Numbered from the stretch's first letter, positions 1 to 9,588 are shown. The stretch is 64,000 nucleotides of DNA from an uncultured Desulfuromusa sp. (GCF_963675815.1 NZ_OY776574.1:180001-244000); one strand, 5' to 3'. Notes: generated by a model not told the origin, from the sequence alone. Program-made: numbers and translations.

Positions 1-24
1 GGTCAATTCTTCGATAAAATTCAT
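1..24 (-). CDS. 5' end of a truncated gene, possibly tyrS
   Basis: An ATG on the complement at 22-24 opens eight codons reading M-N-F-I-E-E-L-T before the window edge. Tyrosyl-tRNA synthetases often start with a similar short acidic helix, and I recall tyrS near ymdB in related genomes, so this could be tyrS. The Shine-Dalgarno region is weak and only eight residues are visible; the identity is a guess. Confidence 0.3.
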
Positions 25-123
25 ATCCGCTACTTATCTGTTGTTAATGTTATCAAATTGCCCCTGCTCCTCGTCTTTCCGAGGAAACATCTCAATAACT
101 CCATCGCTATGGTTCGCCTTGCC

Positions 124-903
124 TCACGAGCCCTGCTGAATCCGCTCGATAGCCTCACAACGCCCCGTCTCTTCGTTAAGAGTCAACAGCACTCCACAAA
201 GAAACGGATCTTTTTTTGCAACTTCAAGTCTAACCGGCAGTTGAGTCAGGAAACGATCGGTCGCACTTTCTTTCTGGTTTCCAATAATGGCATCCTGACT
301 TCCGGTCATACCAACATCGGTTAAATAACCAGTCCCTGCAGACAAAATACGCTCATCAGCAGTCTGCACATGGGTATGAGTTCCGACGACTGCCGAAACT
401 CGCCCGTCCAGATAAAACCCCAGGGCCTGTTTTTCACTGGTTGCTTCGGCATGAAAATCGACGAAGATAATGGGGGTCACCTGCTCCAGCTCTGCTATCA
501 AAGAATCAGCTGCACGAAAAGGGCAATCCAGATTCTTCATAAAGACCCGCCCTTCCAGATTCAACACACCGACTTTAACTCCGGAAGCCGTTTCATAAAC
601 ACCGCTGCCATGGCCGGGAAGTCCGGGCGGATAATTTGCCGGACGCAACAGGCGCGACTCCTTTTCCAGCACCGGCATGATCTCTTTTTTATCCCAAATA
701 TGATTTCCTGAGGTCACCACGTCAACACCGGCATCGAACAGCTCACGCAACACCGAAGCGGTCAAGCCATAGCCTGCGGCAGCATTTTCCCCGTTAACAA
801 CAACCAGATCAACAAAATGCTTATCAATCAACCGATCCAGATGATCAGTCAGCGCCTTTCTTCCGGCGCGACCAACAATATCACCGACAAATAACAGCCT
901 CAC
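124..903 (-). CDS. ymdB: YmdB-family metallophosphoesterase
   Basis: A 259-residue member of the TIGR00282/YmdB family, dinuclear-metal phosphoesterases active on cyclic nucleotides such as 2',3'-cAMP. Visible metal-site motifs are GDIVG with Asp8, NGEN at 37-40, GNH at 66-68, DFHAE around His151 and GTHTH with His176 and His178. I place the start at a GTG (901-903) because AAGGAG lies seven bases upstream and the family begins at the MRLLFVGD stretch; the longer in-frame extension to 960 has no family similarity. It follows rny on the same strand; RNase Y and YmdB are also neighbours in Firmicutes. An AAAGCAGG/CCTGCTTT pair (922-929 and 972-979) could form a hairpin in the gap. Confidence 0.9.
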   Translation of the reverse strand: MRLLFVGDIVGRAGRKALTDHLDRLIDKHFVDLVVVNGENAAAGYGLTASVLRELFDAGVDVVTSGNHIWDKKEIMPVLEKESRLLRPANYPPGLPGHGSGVYETASGVKVGVLNLEGRVFMKNLDCPFRAADSLIAELEQVTPIIFVDFHAEATSEKQALGFYLDGRVSAVVGTHTHVQTADERILSAGTGYLTDVGMTGSQDAIIGNQKESATDRFLTQLPVRLEVAKKDPFLCGVLLTLNEETGRCEAIERIQQGS

Positions 904-1001
904 AAAAACACTCCTTATATAAAAGCAGGACCCGAAGCACATGCCTCCGACCCGGAACACGTGATACGAGCCCTGCTTTACCGATGATACAAAAGTAATG
1001 A

Positions 1002-2567
1002 CTACTTGGCGTATTCCACGGCCCTGGTTTCACGGATGACATTAACGCGAATCTGCCCTGGATACGTCATCTCTTGCTCAATCTTACCCGCGATATCTTT
1101 TGCCAGCACATGGGAGTAATCATCAGAGACCTGATCACTGGAAACCATGACCCTTATTTCGCGACCCGCCTGAATCGCAAAGCAACCGGTTACCCCCTCG
1201 AAAGAGGTCCCGATCTGTTCAAGTTCACGCAGCCGCTTAACATAGGTTTCAAGAGTTTCTCTGCGCGCCCCGGGTCGGGCACCCGAGAGAGCATCAGAAG
1301 CTTGAGTCAGAATAGCAAGGACGGTTTCCGGCTTTTCATCTTCATGGTGCGCAGAAATTGCGTGGACAATCTTCGGTGATTCGCCATATTTACGCGCCAA
1401 ATCACCGCCGTTGACCGCATGAGAACCTTCCATCTCGTGACTGACAGCCTTACCTATATCATGAAGCAAACCAGCCCGCTTTGCCTGCTTGACATTAACT
1501 CCAAGCTCAGAGGCCATCATACCGCAAAGGAAAGCGACCTCAATGGAGTGAACCAGCACGTTTTGACCGTAAGAGGTTCGATACTTCAGCATACCCAGCA
1601 ATTTAATAATCTCAGGGTGAATGCCATGCACCCCGACATCAAAGGTCGCCTGTTCTCCTGCCTGCCGGATCTCTTCATCAACTTCCTCTTGAGCCTTTTC
1701 GACCAATTCCTCAATCCTGGCGGGATGAATTCGACCATCAGCAATAAGTCGCTCCAAAGAAATCCGCGCAACCTCCCTGCGAACAGGATTAAAGCCCGAA
1801 ATCACAACAGCTTCCGGGGTATCATCAATAATCAAATCAATCCCTGTTGCAGCTTCAATAGCGCGGATATTTCTCCCCTCACGACCGATAATACGTCCCT
1901 TCATTTCATCCGAGGGCAGAGGAACAACGCTGACGGTCTTTTCTGCAACAAAATCTCCAGCATAGCGTTGGATAGCCAATGCCATGATTTTTTTGGCTTT
2001 TTTGTCCGCAACTTCGTGGGCCTCTTCTTCTATTTTTTTAATCCCTTTTGCGGCATCATGACGCGCTTCGCTCAGCATTGAATCCATCAGCTTCTGCTTT
2101 GCCTGTTCACCGCTCATACCAGAAATATCTTCCAGCTTTTTCCGCTGGTCAGTGTAAATCTGCTCAATCTCATTGCTTTTTTTCTGCAACTGCTCACTTT
2201 GTTGTCGATATTGATTTTCCCGCTGATTTAGATCTTCGCCTCTCTGATCAATATGATCCTGCTTACGCTCCAGGTTTTCTTCTTTCTGCTGGAGACGGTT
2301 TTCTTGAGATTGTATTTCCCGGCGCAATTGCCTGGCTTCCTGCTCCCAGTCCGTTTTTGCCTGAAGAACAGCATCTTTAGCTTGAATGGTGGCTTCCTTG
2401 CGGAGAGCGTCAGCCTCTTTTTTCGCGTCATCCACCAGCTTCTCAGCCTCAACTCGAGCATTATTGACAGTTGATTCCGACAATTTCCGCCGCAAAACCA
2501 TACCAAGAATAATTCCTACTGCCAAAGCAGCCAGAACGAATATAATTGTTAAAATATCAGTCTGCAC
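1002..2567 (-). CDS. rny: Ribonuclease Y
   Basis: Membrane-anchored endoribonuclease Y, 521 residues, the usual family length. Residues 5-25 form one transmembrane helix, 30-200 a long charged coiled coil, 224-285 a KH domain with GRIIGREGRN, and the C-terminal HD domain carries H369-D370 in LLHDIGKA and a further metal His at 340. It initiates RNA decay by internal cleavage. The start is GTG at 2565-2567 with AGAGG upstream. It lies between fau and ymdB, all on the minus strand, probably cotranscribed. Assignment is firm from the KH-HD arrangement. Confidence 0.95.
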   Translation of the reverse strand: MQTDILTIIFVLAALAVGIILGMVLRRKLSESTVNNARVEAEKLVDDAKKEADALRKEATIQAKDAVLQAKTDWEQEARQLRREIQSQENRLQQKEENLERKQDHIDQRGEDLNQRENQYRQQSEQLQKKSNEIEQIYTDQRKKLEDISGMSGEQAKQKLMDSMLSEARHDAAKGIKKIEEEAHEVADKKAKKIMALAIQRYAGDFVAEKTVSVVPLPSDEMKGRIIGREGRNIRAIEAATGIDLIIDDTPEAVVISGFNPVRREVARISLERLIADGRIHPARIEELVEKAQEEVDEEIRQAGEQATFDVGVHGIHPEIIKLLGMLKYRTSYGQNVLVHSIEVAFLCGMMASELGVNVKQAKRAGLLHDIGKAVSHEMEGSHAVNGGDLARKYGESPKIVHAISAHHEDEKPETVLAILTQASDALSGARPGARRETLETYVKRLRELEQIGTSFEGVTGCFAIQAGREIRVMVSSDQVSDDYSHVLAKDIAGKIEQEMTYPGQIRVNVIRETRAVEYAK

Positions 2568-2591
2568 GTTTAATATCCTCTCTTTTCAGAG

Positions 2592-3170
2592 TTATGATGA
2601 ACCTGCCAACGAACTACGACAGGGAATGAGCCTTGACTCGGTTGCAATGAAGTCGAGAGGCCGATCGTGAACCTCTGCCGGCAGCAGGGTTAAAACCTGC
2701 GCCTCAAAACTTAAACCTACTGTAACCGTTTTTACCGACGTCTTCTCCAATTGCCGGTCATAATAACCACGACCGTAACCAAGTCGATGCCCCCTCAAAT
2801 CAAAAGCAATACCGGGGACAACGATCAAATCAAGTGTGTCTACAGAGATACCTTCTCCTGCCACTGGCTCTGCCACCCCAAAGCAGCCGGGCGATAAATC
2901 AGCAGCGGCAAATACTTCAAAAAATTCAAGCTCGTCACCATTCACTCGGGGATAGTAAATTTTCTTATCCCTCCTCTGAGCTGCTGCAAAAATTTTCTCA
3001 GTTGCCACCTCGTTATTTATGGGGCTATAGAGAGCAATCGTTTTTGCCTGAACAAAACAATCAGATCGCAGCAACTGCTGCTGAACCTGCTGGCTCAGTT
3101 GTGAATGAGTTGTCGCATCAAGCTGCCTGCGAAGAGCTAATAGCTGTTTACGAATGAGTGCTTTTCCCAT
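2592..3170 (-). CDS. fau: 5-formyltetrahydrofolate cyclo-ligase
   Basis: Converts 5-formyl-THF plus ATP to 5,10-methenyl-THF in the cytoplasm, recycling a folate storage form that inhibits one-carbon enzymes. The 192-residue product shows an N-terminal basic helix, the substrate-binding YPRVNGDELEF-like stretch in the middle and the signature GYGRGYYDR near residue 137, so the fold is complete. ATG at 3168-3170 has GGAAG upstream. The gene lies directly downstream of a 6S RNA, the same ssrS-fau (ygfA) arrangement known in many proteobacteria, which supports both calls. Confidence 0.92.
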   Translation of the reverse strand: MGKALIRKQLLALRRQLDATTHSQLSQQVQQQLLRSDCFVQAKTIALYSPINNEVATEKIFAAAQRRDKKIYYPRVNGDELEFFEVFAAADLSPGCFGVAEPVAGEGISVDTLDLIVVPGIAFDLRGHRLGYGRGYYDRQLEKTSVKTVTVGLSFEAQVLTLLPAEVHDRPLDFIATESRLIPCRSSLAGSS

Positions 3171-3244
3171 AGTTCACTTCCGCAGAAAAGAACATGCTTA
3201 TTCAGGATATATGGGAAGAAGGAGAGGACACAAAAGGAAGAACG

Positions 3245-3402
3245 AAATAGACAACGACTGCTGATCCAAACATCGGGTATTACACCAACAGAAACGTCTG
3301 CCCCTGAAAGCCTGCGCCCCTCAATAAGCAGCTCCAAGGGAAGAGCACACTAAGAACAGACGCTGCAGAAGGATTACAATCCCCCACGAAAAGCAGAGGT
3401 TT
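3245..3402 (-). ncRNA. ssrS: 6S RNA
   Basis: The space between zapA and fau is the classical site of the RNA polymerase-binding 6S RNA. On the minus strand I can fold the expected form: an outer closing stem (CTGCT 3392-3396 with AGCAG 3258-3262), an inner stem CGTCTG/CAGACG (3357-3362 with 3295-3300), a large single-stranded 5' bubble, and a terminal hairpin starting CCCTTGGAG paired with the CTTTCAGGGG stretch. A 6-bp dyad AGAGGT/ACCTCT (3396-3413) lies at the 5' side. Ends are approximate. Structure and position are seen; identity is inference from synteny. Confidence 0.65.
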
Positions 3403-3530
3403 AAACACCTCTTGAAAGGTGTGTGTCTATCTAGTTTATTTGCGTCGAATCTATCTATCTATAGAATCCTGACGGCAGAAGCACATTAAAAATGTATCTA
3501 ATTGCTGACAATACATTGATTCCATCAACT

Positions 3531-3824
3531 TTAGCAACCAGAATTATCAGCCACTGCACGCTCTAAAGACTCTATTAATTGTTGCATTCGTTTTTCGTAT
3601 TGCTCTCCGTCTTGATTCTGCACATCTGACAGCTGCAGATATTGGCCAGCCAGATTCAACAGAGTTAAAACGGTCAGATCTCTGGTATCAACAGATCGCC
3701 CAGAAGCCGTCTCAGCCAGCTTTTCTTCTATAAAATCGACAACTCTCTGAATCTGATCTTCTGATTCCTGGCTGCGCAATTTATACTCTCGCCCCAGAAT
3801 AGTGACTTTAATGTTGGAATTCAA
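3531..3824 (-). CDS. zapA: Cell division protein ZapA
   Basis: A 97-residue ZapA-type protein that bundles FtsZ filaments at the division ring. The N-terminal strand NIKVTILGREYKLRSQE is typical, followed by an amphipathic DFIEEKLAE helix and a C-terminal coiled coil. The start appears to be TTG (3822-3824), which overlaps the TGA of the upstream ZapB-like gene; GGAGG lies four bases before it and no later start keeps the conserved first strand. Length is normal. Coupled translation with the upstream gene is likely. Confidence 0.85.
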   Translation of the reverse strand: MNSNIKVTILGREYKLRSQESEDQIQRVVDFIEEKLAETASGRSVDTRDLTVLTLLNLAGQYLQLSDVQNQDGEQYEKRMQQLIESLERAVADNSGC

Positions 3825-4006
3825 GATTCCTCCAATTGGATATCATCAATACGCTTAAGAATTCGATCAAGCTCCTCCAGCATATGCAGACGTTCCTTTT
3901 GCCATGACGCTTTTTCAGTCTGGAGCGACCTGTTTTCAGATTTAAGATGACGATTCTGTTCGAGCAGCGCTTCAACTGCATTCTCTAGTCGGTCTAAGGT
4001 TTCCAT
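3821..4006 (-). CDS. zapB: ZapB-like coiled-coil cell division protein
   Basis: A 61-residue all-helical protein (METLDRLENAVEALLEQN then continuous heptads) with no Pro or Gly, matching small ZapB-type coiled coils. It overlaps zapA by four bases, the usual pair in Deltaproteobacteria, so a role as ZapA partner at the Z ring is likely. Small coiled coils have little diagnostic sequence, so the family call relies mainly on context. ATG at 4004-4006. Confidence 0.65.
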   Translation of the reverse strand: METLDRLENAVEALLEQNRHLKSENRSLQTEKASWQKERLHMLEELDRILKRIDDIQLEES

Positions 4007-4036
4007 TTTCAGCTTCCCCCAACTCTTAATTCAAAA

Positions 4037-5311
4037 CTATCGATCAAATAGAACCGAGACAAACATTTCGGCGTCAAACGGGCGCAAATCGTCAAGCTGC
4101 TCACCAATACCAACAAACCGTACAGGGACCTGCAGCTCTGCAGCGATAGCAACAACAATCCCCCCCTTTGCTGTCCCATCAAGCTTAGTCAGCGCAATCC
4201 CATCAAGATCAACAGCTTCATTAAATAATTTTGCTTGAGTTAATGCATTCTGCCCGGTTGTTGCATCAAGAACAAGAAGGACTTCGTGTGGGGCTCCAGG
4301 AATTTCCCTATCGAGAACCCGACGAATTTTTTTCAGCTCCTCCATTAAATTGACTTTGGTATGTAAGCGTCCAGCGGTATCCAGCAACAGAATATCAGCT
4401 TTTCTGGCAACGGCTGCTTTTGCGGCATCAAAAGCGACAGCACTTGGATCCGCTCCTTCAGCATGACTGACGACTTCAACGTCAGCCCGCTCCCCCCAAA
4501 TTTGCAGCTGTTCCGCAGCCGCGGCACGAAAAGTATCCCCAGCGCCAAGAACAACTTTTTTCCCCTCCTGAACAAATTGATGTGCCAACTTACCAACCGT
4601 TGTCGTCTTGCCAACACCATTAACGCCCACAACCATGATGACAAATGGTGATGCGCTGGAAACGTCCAGTGGCTTACTGTCAAAACTCAGAATCTTAGCC
4701 AATTCGTCCATCAACAACTGACGTACTTGATCGGGTGAAGCGAGCTCACCTTTTGTCCGACTTGTCTCCAACGATTCGATCAGTTGCTGAGTCGTCTGCA
4801 TCCCTAAATCAGCAGTAATCAATATTTCTTCAAGTTCTTCAATTAAATCGGCATCAATGGCCGTTCGACCGCGCAGCAGGCTATCAACCCGTCCCACTAA
4901 TGAAGATTGAGTCTTAGACAAGCCCGCTTTAAAGCGTTCAAATATCCCTAGAGTCGGCTCAGAAACGGGTTCAGCTACGCGTTCCCTCTCGACTTCAGGC
5001 TGCGACTCCGCTTCTGTTACATCTTCAGACTCAACAATGTCAACGGGAGTCTCTACGACGGCAGAGCTGTCCTCCTCAACGGTCGCATCCTCACGGGGTG
5101 ACTTGCTGCGACATCTAAATATCTTCAATAGAACAAGAACAAACAGAAGAACGACAGCTGTCACACCCAGATAAATAATACCAAAAGCGGCCAAAGACCT
5201 ATATTCTTCAGGGACGCCCGCCGATTCCAACAACGGCAACAAGCCGGCAATAAAAGTATTAAGCCATTGCATGGCATTGTCCCAATTCAACAGATTGAAC
5301 CATTCCATCAT
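4037..5311 (-). CDS. ftsY: Signal recognition particle receptor FtsY
   Basis: SRP receptor GTPase that docks SRP-ribosome complexes at the membrane; 424 residues. Order: a short amphipathic N-terminus, a clear transmembrane helix at about 42-65, an acidic linker (70-118), the N domain (120-200) and the G domain with GVNGVGKTTT (229-238), DTFRAAAAEQL, DTAGRLH and TKLDGTAKGG. The true membrane span differs from E. coli FtsY, which binds by an acidic amphipathic A domain. ATG at 5309-5311 with GGAT upstream. All GTPase motifs are intact. Confidence 0.93.
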   Translation of the reverse strand: MMEWFNLLNWDNAMQWLNTFIAGLLPLLESAGVPEEYRSLAAFGIIYLGVTAVVLLFVLVLLKIFRCRSKSPREDATVEEDSSAVVETPVDIVESEDVTEAESQPEVERERVAEPVSEPTLGIFERFKAGLSKTQSSLVGRVDSLLRGRTAIDADLIEELEEILITADLGMQTTQQLIESLETSRTKGELASPDQVRQLLMDELAKILSFDSKPLDVSSASPFVIMVVGVNGVGKTTTVGKLAHQFVQEGKKVVLGAGDTFRAAAAEQLQIWGERADVEVVSHAEGADPSAVAFDAAKAAVARKADILLLDTAGRLHTKVNLMEELKKIRRVLDREIPGAPHEVLLVLDATTGQNALTQAKLFNEAVDLDGIALTKLDGTAKGGIVVAIAAELQVPVRFVGIGEQLDDLRPFDAEMFVSVLFDR

Positions 5312-5422
5312 TTTTCAGATCCTTCACAACTCAGAGAGAAACAAATCATTTTAACCATTTCAACACAGTGGAGCTCCCACGACTCTCATCTCAACAGATC
5401 AATATCTGCAAAATAGTCGCTA

Positions 5423-5788
5423 TCAGTCAAACACAAACTCATCCCGCAACTCATCAACGCAGTGACGCATCTTATACGCAGCACGGGCAACAATAGCCTC
5501 TCCTCCCAGTTGCAGCATCAACAAATAATCTTCCGTTAGCGGTGAAATCAGAATTTTATTCCCTGCAGCACGGATGACAACCTGATCAAGGTCACCACTG
5601 TCAACTCTTGACAGGGTATCCCTGAGCCGGCTGAGAATAATACCACTATGAGCTCCCAGAACTTTGATATCATAGTCATCGATGCGTGCAACATGATCAA
5701 CGGATTCTCCTTCCCAATCGACAATGATAGCACCCAGAGCACCGGGAATATCTTCCAATAATCGTTTCAATAATGACTTAAATGGCAT
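5423..5788 (-). CDS. Roadblock/LC7-domain protein
   Basis: A 121-residue single-domain roadblock/LC7 protein. These small alpha-beta proteins dimerise and regulate Ras-like GTPases such as MglA. Visible features are MPFKSLLKRLLEDIPGALGA, a central strand IIVDWEGESVD and the C-terminal helix with RHCVDELRDE. I choose ATG at 5786-5788 because GGGGG lies just upstream; a GTG four codons earlier is possible. It lies between smc and ftsY with 33 bp to smc and the same direction. No MglA-type GTPase is in the window, so the partner is unknown. Confidence 0.8.
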   Translation of the reverse strand: MPFKSLLKRLLEDIPGALGAIIVDWEGESVDHVARIDDYDIKVLGAHSGIILSRLRDTLSRVDSGDLDQVVIRAAGNKILISPLTEDYLLMLQLGGEAIVARAAYKMRHCVDELRDEFVFD

Positions 5789-5821
5789 TCTGGCCCCCAC
5801 TATAAAAATAGAGTGAATATG

Positions 5822-8800
5822 TCAACCCGTAAGGGCGGCATCTTCCTGCAACTGAAAATCATTCATTCGCACAGAAACCAATTTTGAAATTCCAGGCTCC
5901 TGCATTGTGACCCCATACAGTGTATCCACAATATTCATGGTCCGTTTACTATGAGTAATAACAATAAACTGCGATTGGCTTGTCATCTCTTGAACAATAT
6001 CGGCAAAACGATCGATATTTGCATCATCCAAAGGAGCATCGACTTCATCAAGAATACAAAAAGGTGTCGGCTTTATTAAAAAAAGTGAAAAAATTAAAGC
6101 AACGGCCGTCAGCGCCTTCTCCCCCCCGGACAAAAGATTGACGCTTTGCAGCCTTTTCCCCGGTGGTTGAGCAACAATATCGATTCCGGTCTCAAGCAGA
6201 TCATCTTCATCGGTTAATCGTAATTCAGCCTGCCCACCAATAAAAAGTCGCGGAAAGACCTGCTTGAATTTTTCGTTAACCAGTTCAAAAGTTTCTTTAA
6301 AGCGTCTTCGGGTTGTACGGTTAATCTGATTGATGGCTTTTTGTAAATCATCCAGTGATTGATTTAAATCATCGCGTTGCTGTAAAAGGAAATCATAACG
6401 CTTTTCTTGCTCGTTATACTCATCAATGGCCATCAAATTCACTTCACCCAGCAAGTTAATCCTCTGCTGCAACCGTTGTAACTGCTGCTGTTGACGCTCT
6501 AATTCGTCATCTGTAGCTTCGGGAACTTGATGCTCGGACAAATCAACCTGATAGCGTTCCTGCACCCCCTGTCGAACGTGTTCAAAATCAACCTGTAATT
6601 CATGGTTCCTGAGTTGCAATCGAGAAACAACCTTCCGGAGCTCTTCTGCTTCAGAGCGCACCCGCCGCAATTGTTCACGAAATTCCTCCAGCTGAAGACG
6701 CTGATCTTCATAACGTCTCTGAACGATCTCATTGTCCTGCTGCTGATCAGTCCGCCGATTCAACAACAGGTCAAGCTCAATCTGCAATCGCTGGTCTTTT
6801 TCAATGATCTGCTCTTGGGAAGCGACACCCGCCTCTCTCCGCTGAGTTAACTGAACGGTGCGCTGATCGAGTTCCTGCTGTTGATTTTTGATTCGCTCAA
6901 GAGTTTCATGCAAAGCACGCTGTTGTTGCTGCAAGGAAGCCAGTTCGACACGCTGACCGGTTAATCCCTCCCGAGATGTATCGAGAGTCACGCGTAACCC
7001 AGTCATGTCTTCCTGAAGCTCCTTGGACAAAGTTTCCAGCTGCTGCTGTCGTTCTTCTGTCTCCTGCCCTCCTTGGGCCAGCTGGTCTTTTTCCTGCTGC
7101 AACGCTTCCTGCCCTTCATCAATCTGTTCCAGATCAAAAACCAGTAGGGCCAGACGCTTATTCAGGTAGTCAAACTCAGACTGCACACTCTGCCTGTCCT
7201 TCGCAAATTCCAAGGCCTGCAGTTCCAAACGATGGGCCTCTGAGGTTGCTGCCAGTTGAGCCTCCTCAACCTGTTGCAGGTGCTCTTGCGTCTGCTCCTG
7301 TTCTCGCTGCCTTGATGCGACCTCTTGCTCCAACGTCTCAATATCAAGAGTGACTTCATCAAGGCGGCGTTGGCGTTGCAATATTCCAGTGCCACTGGTA
7401 CTTGTCGCTCCACCGGTGAGAATTCCACGCCAGTCAAAACACGCACCCCGGCGGTCAACCAGAAGCGTCCCTACAGGAAGACTTTTTTCCAGGTGATCGG
7501 TCACAGCATCAACCAAAAACACCCCCGCAAACAACTGTCGCACCAGCTCCTTTGTTCCAGTTTCAGTCGTGATCAAGTCAACCAGCGGCTCGCCACCGGA
7601 ATAGGAGATATCTTCGGTATCGTTCTGTGAAACGAGTAAGGATGCGCGAGCTTGTTGCTCCGCCAGAAAAGATAATGTAGCTTTTACGTCTGTAAGATTT
7701 TCTACAGGGACAGCCTGCAGTTTCTCCCCCAGAACCATTTCTACAGCAATCTCATACTCCGAAGAAACCTTTAAGAAATCAGCAAATATTCGCTGTTTGC
7801 CCGTCACTTCCCTTAAAAGCAGTTGTGTACCGTCACTATAGCCTTCTAAATTATGCTGCAGCGTCTCTAAAGATTCTTTGACTGAATAATTTTTTTCCAG
7901 CCGCCGTTTCAATTCATTCAGGGCGGACTCTTTGCTGTTAAATAATTCTCTTAACTGCTCAAGCTGCTCGCTCAAATCTTCAGTTCGTTCCTTTAAAACA
8001 TCCTGTTGTAAATGAACATGCTGCAGCTGTTCGATAATACGTTCCCGACGTTGCTGCAATTCCGCCTGCTGCTCCCGAATCTGTTGCGCATCGCGCTGTG
8101 ATTGTTTGCGGCGTTCCGCCTCAGCAATCAGGCGTCGATCAATCTCATCTCTGCGATTCGCCAGGCGATTGCTCTGTGCAAAAAGTTCCATCAGCTCGCT
8201 GCGGCATTCCTCAAACTGAGTGTTCAACTGCCGCTCCTTGTCCAAACTGTCCTGGAGAGCGGCTTCACGGCTTGCAACTTCACGCTGTAAACTCTCCAGA
8301 CCCTGCGCCGAAGCACTCTCCTGAACCTGTAACTGCTTCTGTTCGCTTGCCAGAGCATCCAGCCTTGCAGCGTAATCTTTCAGCTCTGCCTGAATTTCCT
8401 CTTCTTGAGTGGAAAAAAGCTCTTTTTGACTTATCAGTAATTTCCGCTCATTTTCAACCCGCTGGACTTCAGCCCCGAGTTGGTAGATTTTCTCCTGCGC
8501 CTGGCGATGTTCAGCTTCGACTTCAGACAGCTTGAGTTGCTGTTCCTCAAGTTGGAGATCACCTTCTTCCAATCGAGCATCCAGACGCTCAAGAATGACC
8601 GCCTGCTCCTTTTCCTGCTGAGAAACGATGCCTATCTCACTTTTTAGCTTTTGAAACCGGTTCCCTGCCAGGCTCAGTTCAATCTGCTTAACTTCACCAC
8701 GATATTGTCGAAACTTTTCAGCCTTTTGCGCCTGCCTCTTGAGACTGCCGATCTGTCGCCTCACTTCGCTGATAATATCTCCCAGGCGAACCAGATTTTG

Positions 8801-9364
8801 TTTGGTGGCATCCATTTTTCTCACAGCGGTTTTTTTACGAGACTTGAATTTAGTCACCCCGGCAGCCTCTTCAATCAAGAGCCGCCGTTCTTCCGGTTTG
8901 GCACTCACCAGCATACCCACCTTACCTTGCTCGATAATTGAATAAGCACGGGCACCGACCCCGGTATCCATAAATAATTCAGTAATATCAAGCAGACGAC
9001 AGGGGGTACTATTGATCAGATACTCACTCTCACCGCTGCGATAGAGGCGGCGAGTAATCATGATTTCAGCAAAATCTTTGTAGATTGCCGGACAGAGCCC
9101 GGCCCGGTTATCAAAAGTTATGGAGACCTGGGCCAAGCCATGAGGTTTGCGGGTTTCACTGCCACCAAAGATGACGTCTTCCATCATTCGCCCACGGAGA
9201 TGACGTGCATTCTGCTCCCCCATAACCCAGCGAATAGCATCAACAACATTACTCTTGCCACAGCCATTGGGGCCAACAACACCGGTAATTCCCCGTTCAA
9301 AATCAAGGGAAACTTTATCGACAAAGGATTTAAAACCTAGAATTTCGAGACGTTTGATCTTCAT
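5822..9364 (-). CDS. smc: Chromosome segregation protein SMC
   Basis: Condensin ATPase of 1180 residues, standard length. The N-terminal head has MKIKRLEILGFKSF and Walker A GPNGCGKS (31-38); two coiled-coil arms rich in Gln and Glu flank a hinge near residues 510-650; the C-terminal head has signature LLSGGEK and Walker B ILDEVDAPLDD. It organises and resolves the nucleoid with ScpA/ScpB, which are not in the window. The reading frame stays open to 9463, but family sequences begin at MKIKR, so I set the start at 9362-9364 even though the ribosome site is weak. The region 9365-9588 upstream is a divergent spacer. Confidence 0.95.
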   Translation of the reverse strand: MKIKRLEILGFKSFVDKVSLDFERGITGVVGPNGCGKSNVVDAIRWVMGEQNARHLRGRMMEDVIFGGSETRKPHGLAQVSITFDNRAGLCPAIYKDFAEIMITRRLYRSGESEYLINSTPCRLLDITELFMDTGVGARAYSIIEQGKVGMLVSAKPEERRLLIEEAAGVTKFKSRKKTAVRKMDATKQNLVRLGDIISEVRRQIGSLKRQAQKAEKFRQYRGEVKQIELSLAGNRFQKLKSEIGIVSQQEKEQAVILERLDARLEEGDLQLEEQQLKLSEVEAEHRQAQEKIYQLGAEVQRVENERKLLISQKELFSTQEEEIQAELKDYAARLDALASEQKQLQVQESASAQGLESLQREVASREAALQDSLDKERQLNTQFEECRSELMELFAQSNRLANRRDEIDRRLIAEAERRKQSQRDAQQIREQQAELQQRRERIIEQLQHVHLQQDVLKERTEDLSEQLEQLRELFNSKESALNELKRRLEKNYSVKESLETLQHNLEGYSDGTQLLLREVTGKQRIFADFLKVSSEYEIAVEMVLGEKLQAVPVENLTDVKATLSFLAEQQARASLLVSQNDTEDISYSGGEPLVDLITTETGTKELVRQLFAGVFLVDAVTDHLEKSLPVGTLLVDRRGACFDWRGILTGGATSTSGTGILQRQRRLDEVTLDIETLEQEVASRQREQEQTQEHLQQVEEAQLAATSEAHRLELQALEFAKDRQSVQSEFDYLNKRLALLVFDLEQIDEGQEALQQEKDQLAQGGQETEERQQQLETLSKELQEDMTGLRVTLDTSREGLTGQRVELASLQQQQRALHETLERIKNQQQELDQRTVQLTQRREAGVASQEQIIEKDQRLQIELDLLLNRRTDQQQDNEIVQRRYEDQRLQLEEFREQLRRVRSEAEELRKVVSRLQLRNHELQVDFEHVRQGVQERYQVDLSEHQVPEATDDELERQQQQLQRLQQRINLLGEVNLMAIDEYNEQEKRYDFLLQQRDDLNQSLDDLQKAINQINRTTRRRFKETFELVNEKFKQVFPRLFIGGQAELRLTDEDDLLETGIDIVAQPPGKRLQSVNLLSGGEKALTAVALIFSLFLIKPTPFCILDEVDAPLDDANIDRFADIVQEMTSQSQFIVITHSKRTMNIVDTLYGVTMQEPGISKLVSVRMNDFQLQEDAALTG

Positions 9365-9588
9365 ACCGGATTGCGGAAGCGTCCTTAAAATAGTGAACCA
9401 TCCACCTATTCGGCAAACAGTTCTTTCGCTTATGGTCCAAGCAGGTCTACACGGGGCCGTCATACTATCAGGGGGGTGAAACCATGTAAAGAATAGAAGT
9501 CTATAAAGTATTGCTCTTGCTGGCCTGAATCAGAAAAGTTATGATGACCATAACCCCTTGTTTTGAACCTTTCTTACAGGAATAATTA

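Noticed and set aside
922..979. AAAGCAGG/CCTGCTTT hairpin between rny and ymdB as a terminator
   Set aside because: The loop is over 40 bases and it lies in a compact gene pair; kept only as a remark.
3447..3463. TCTA microsatellite
   Set aside because: Only about four units, no gene involved; not likely to matter.
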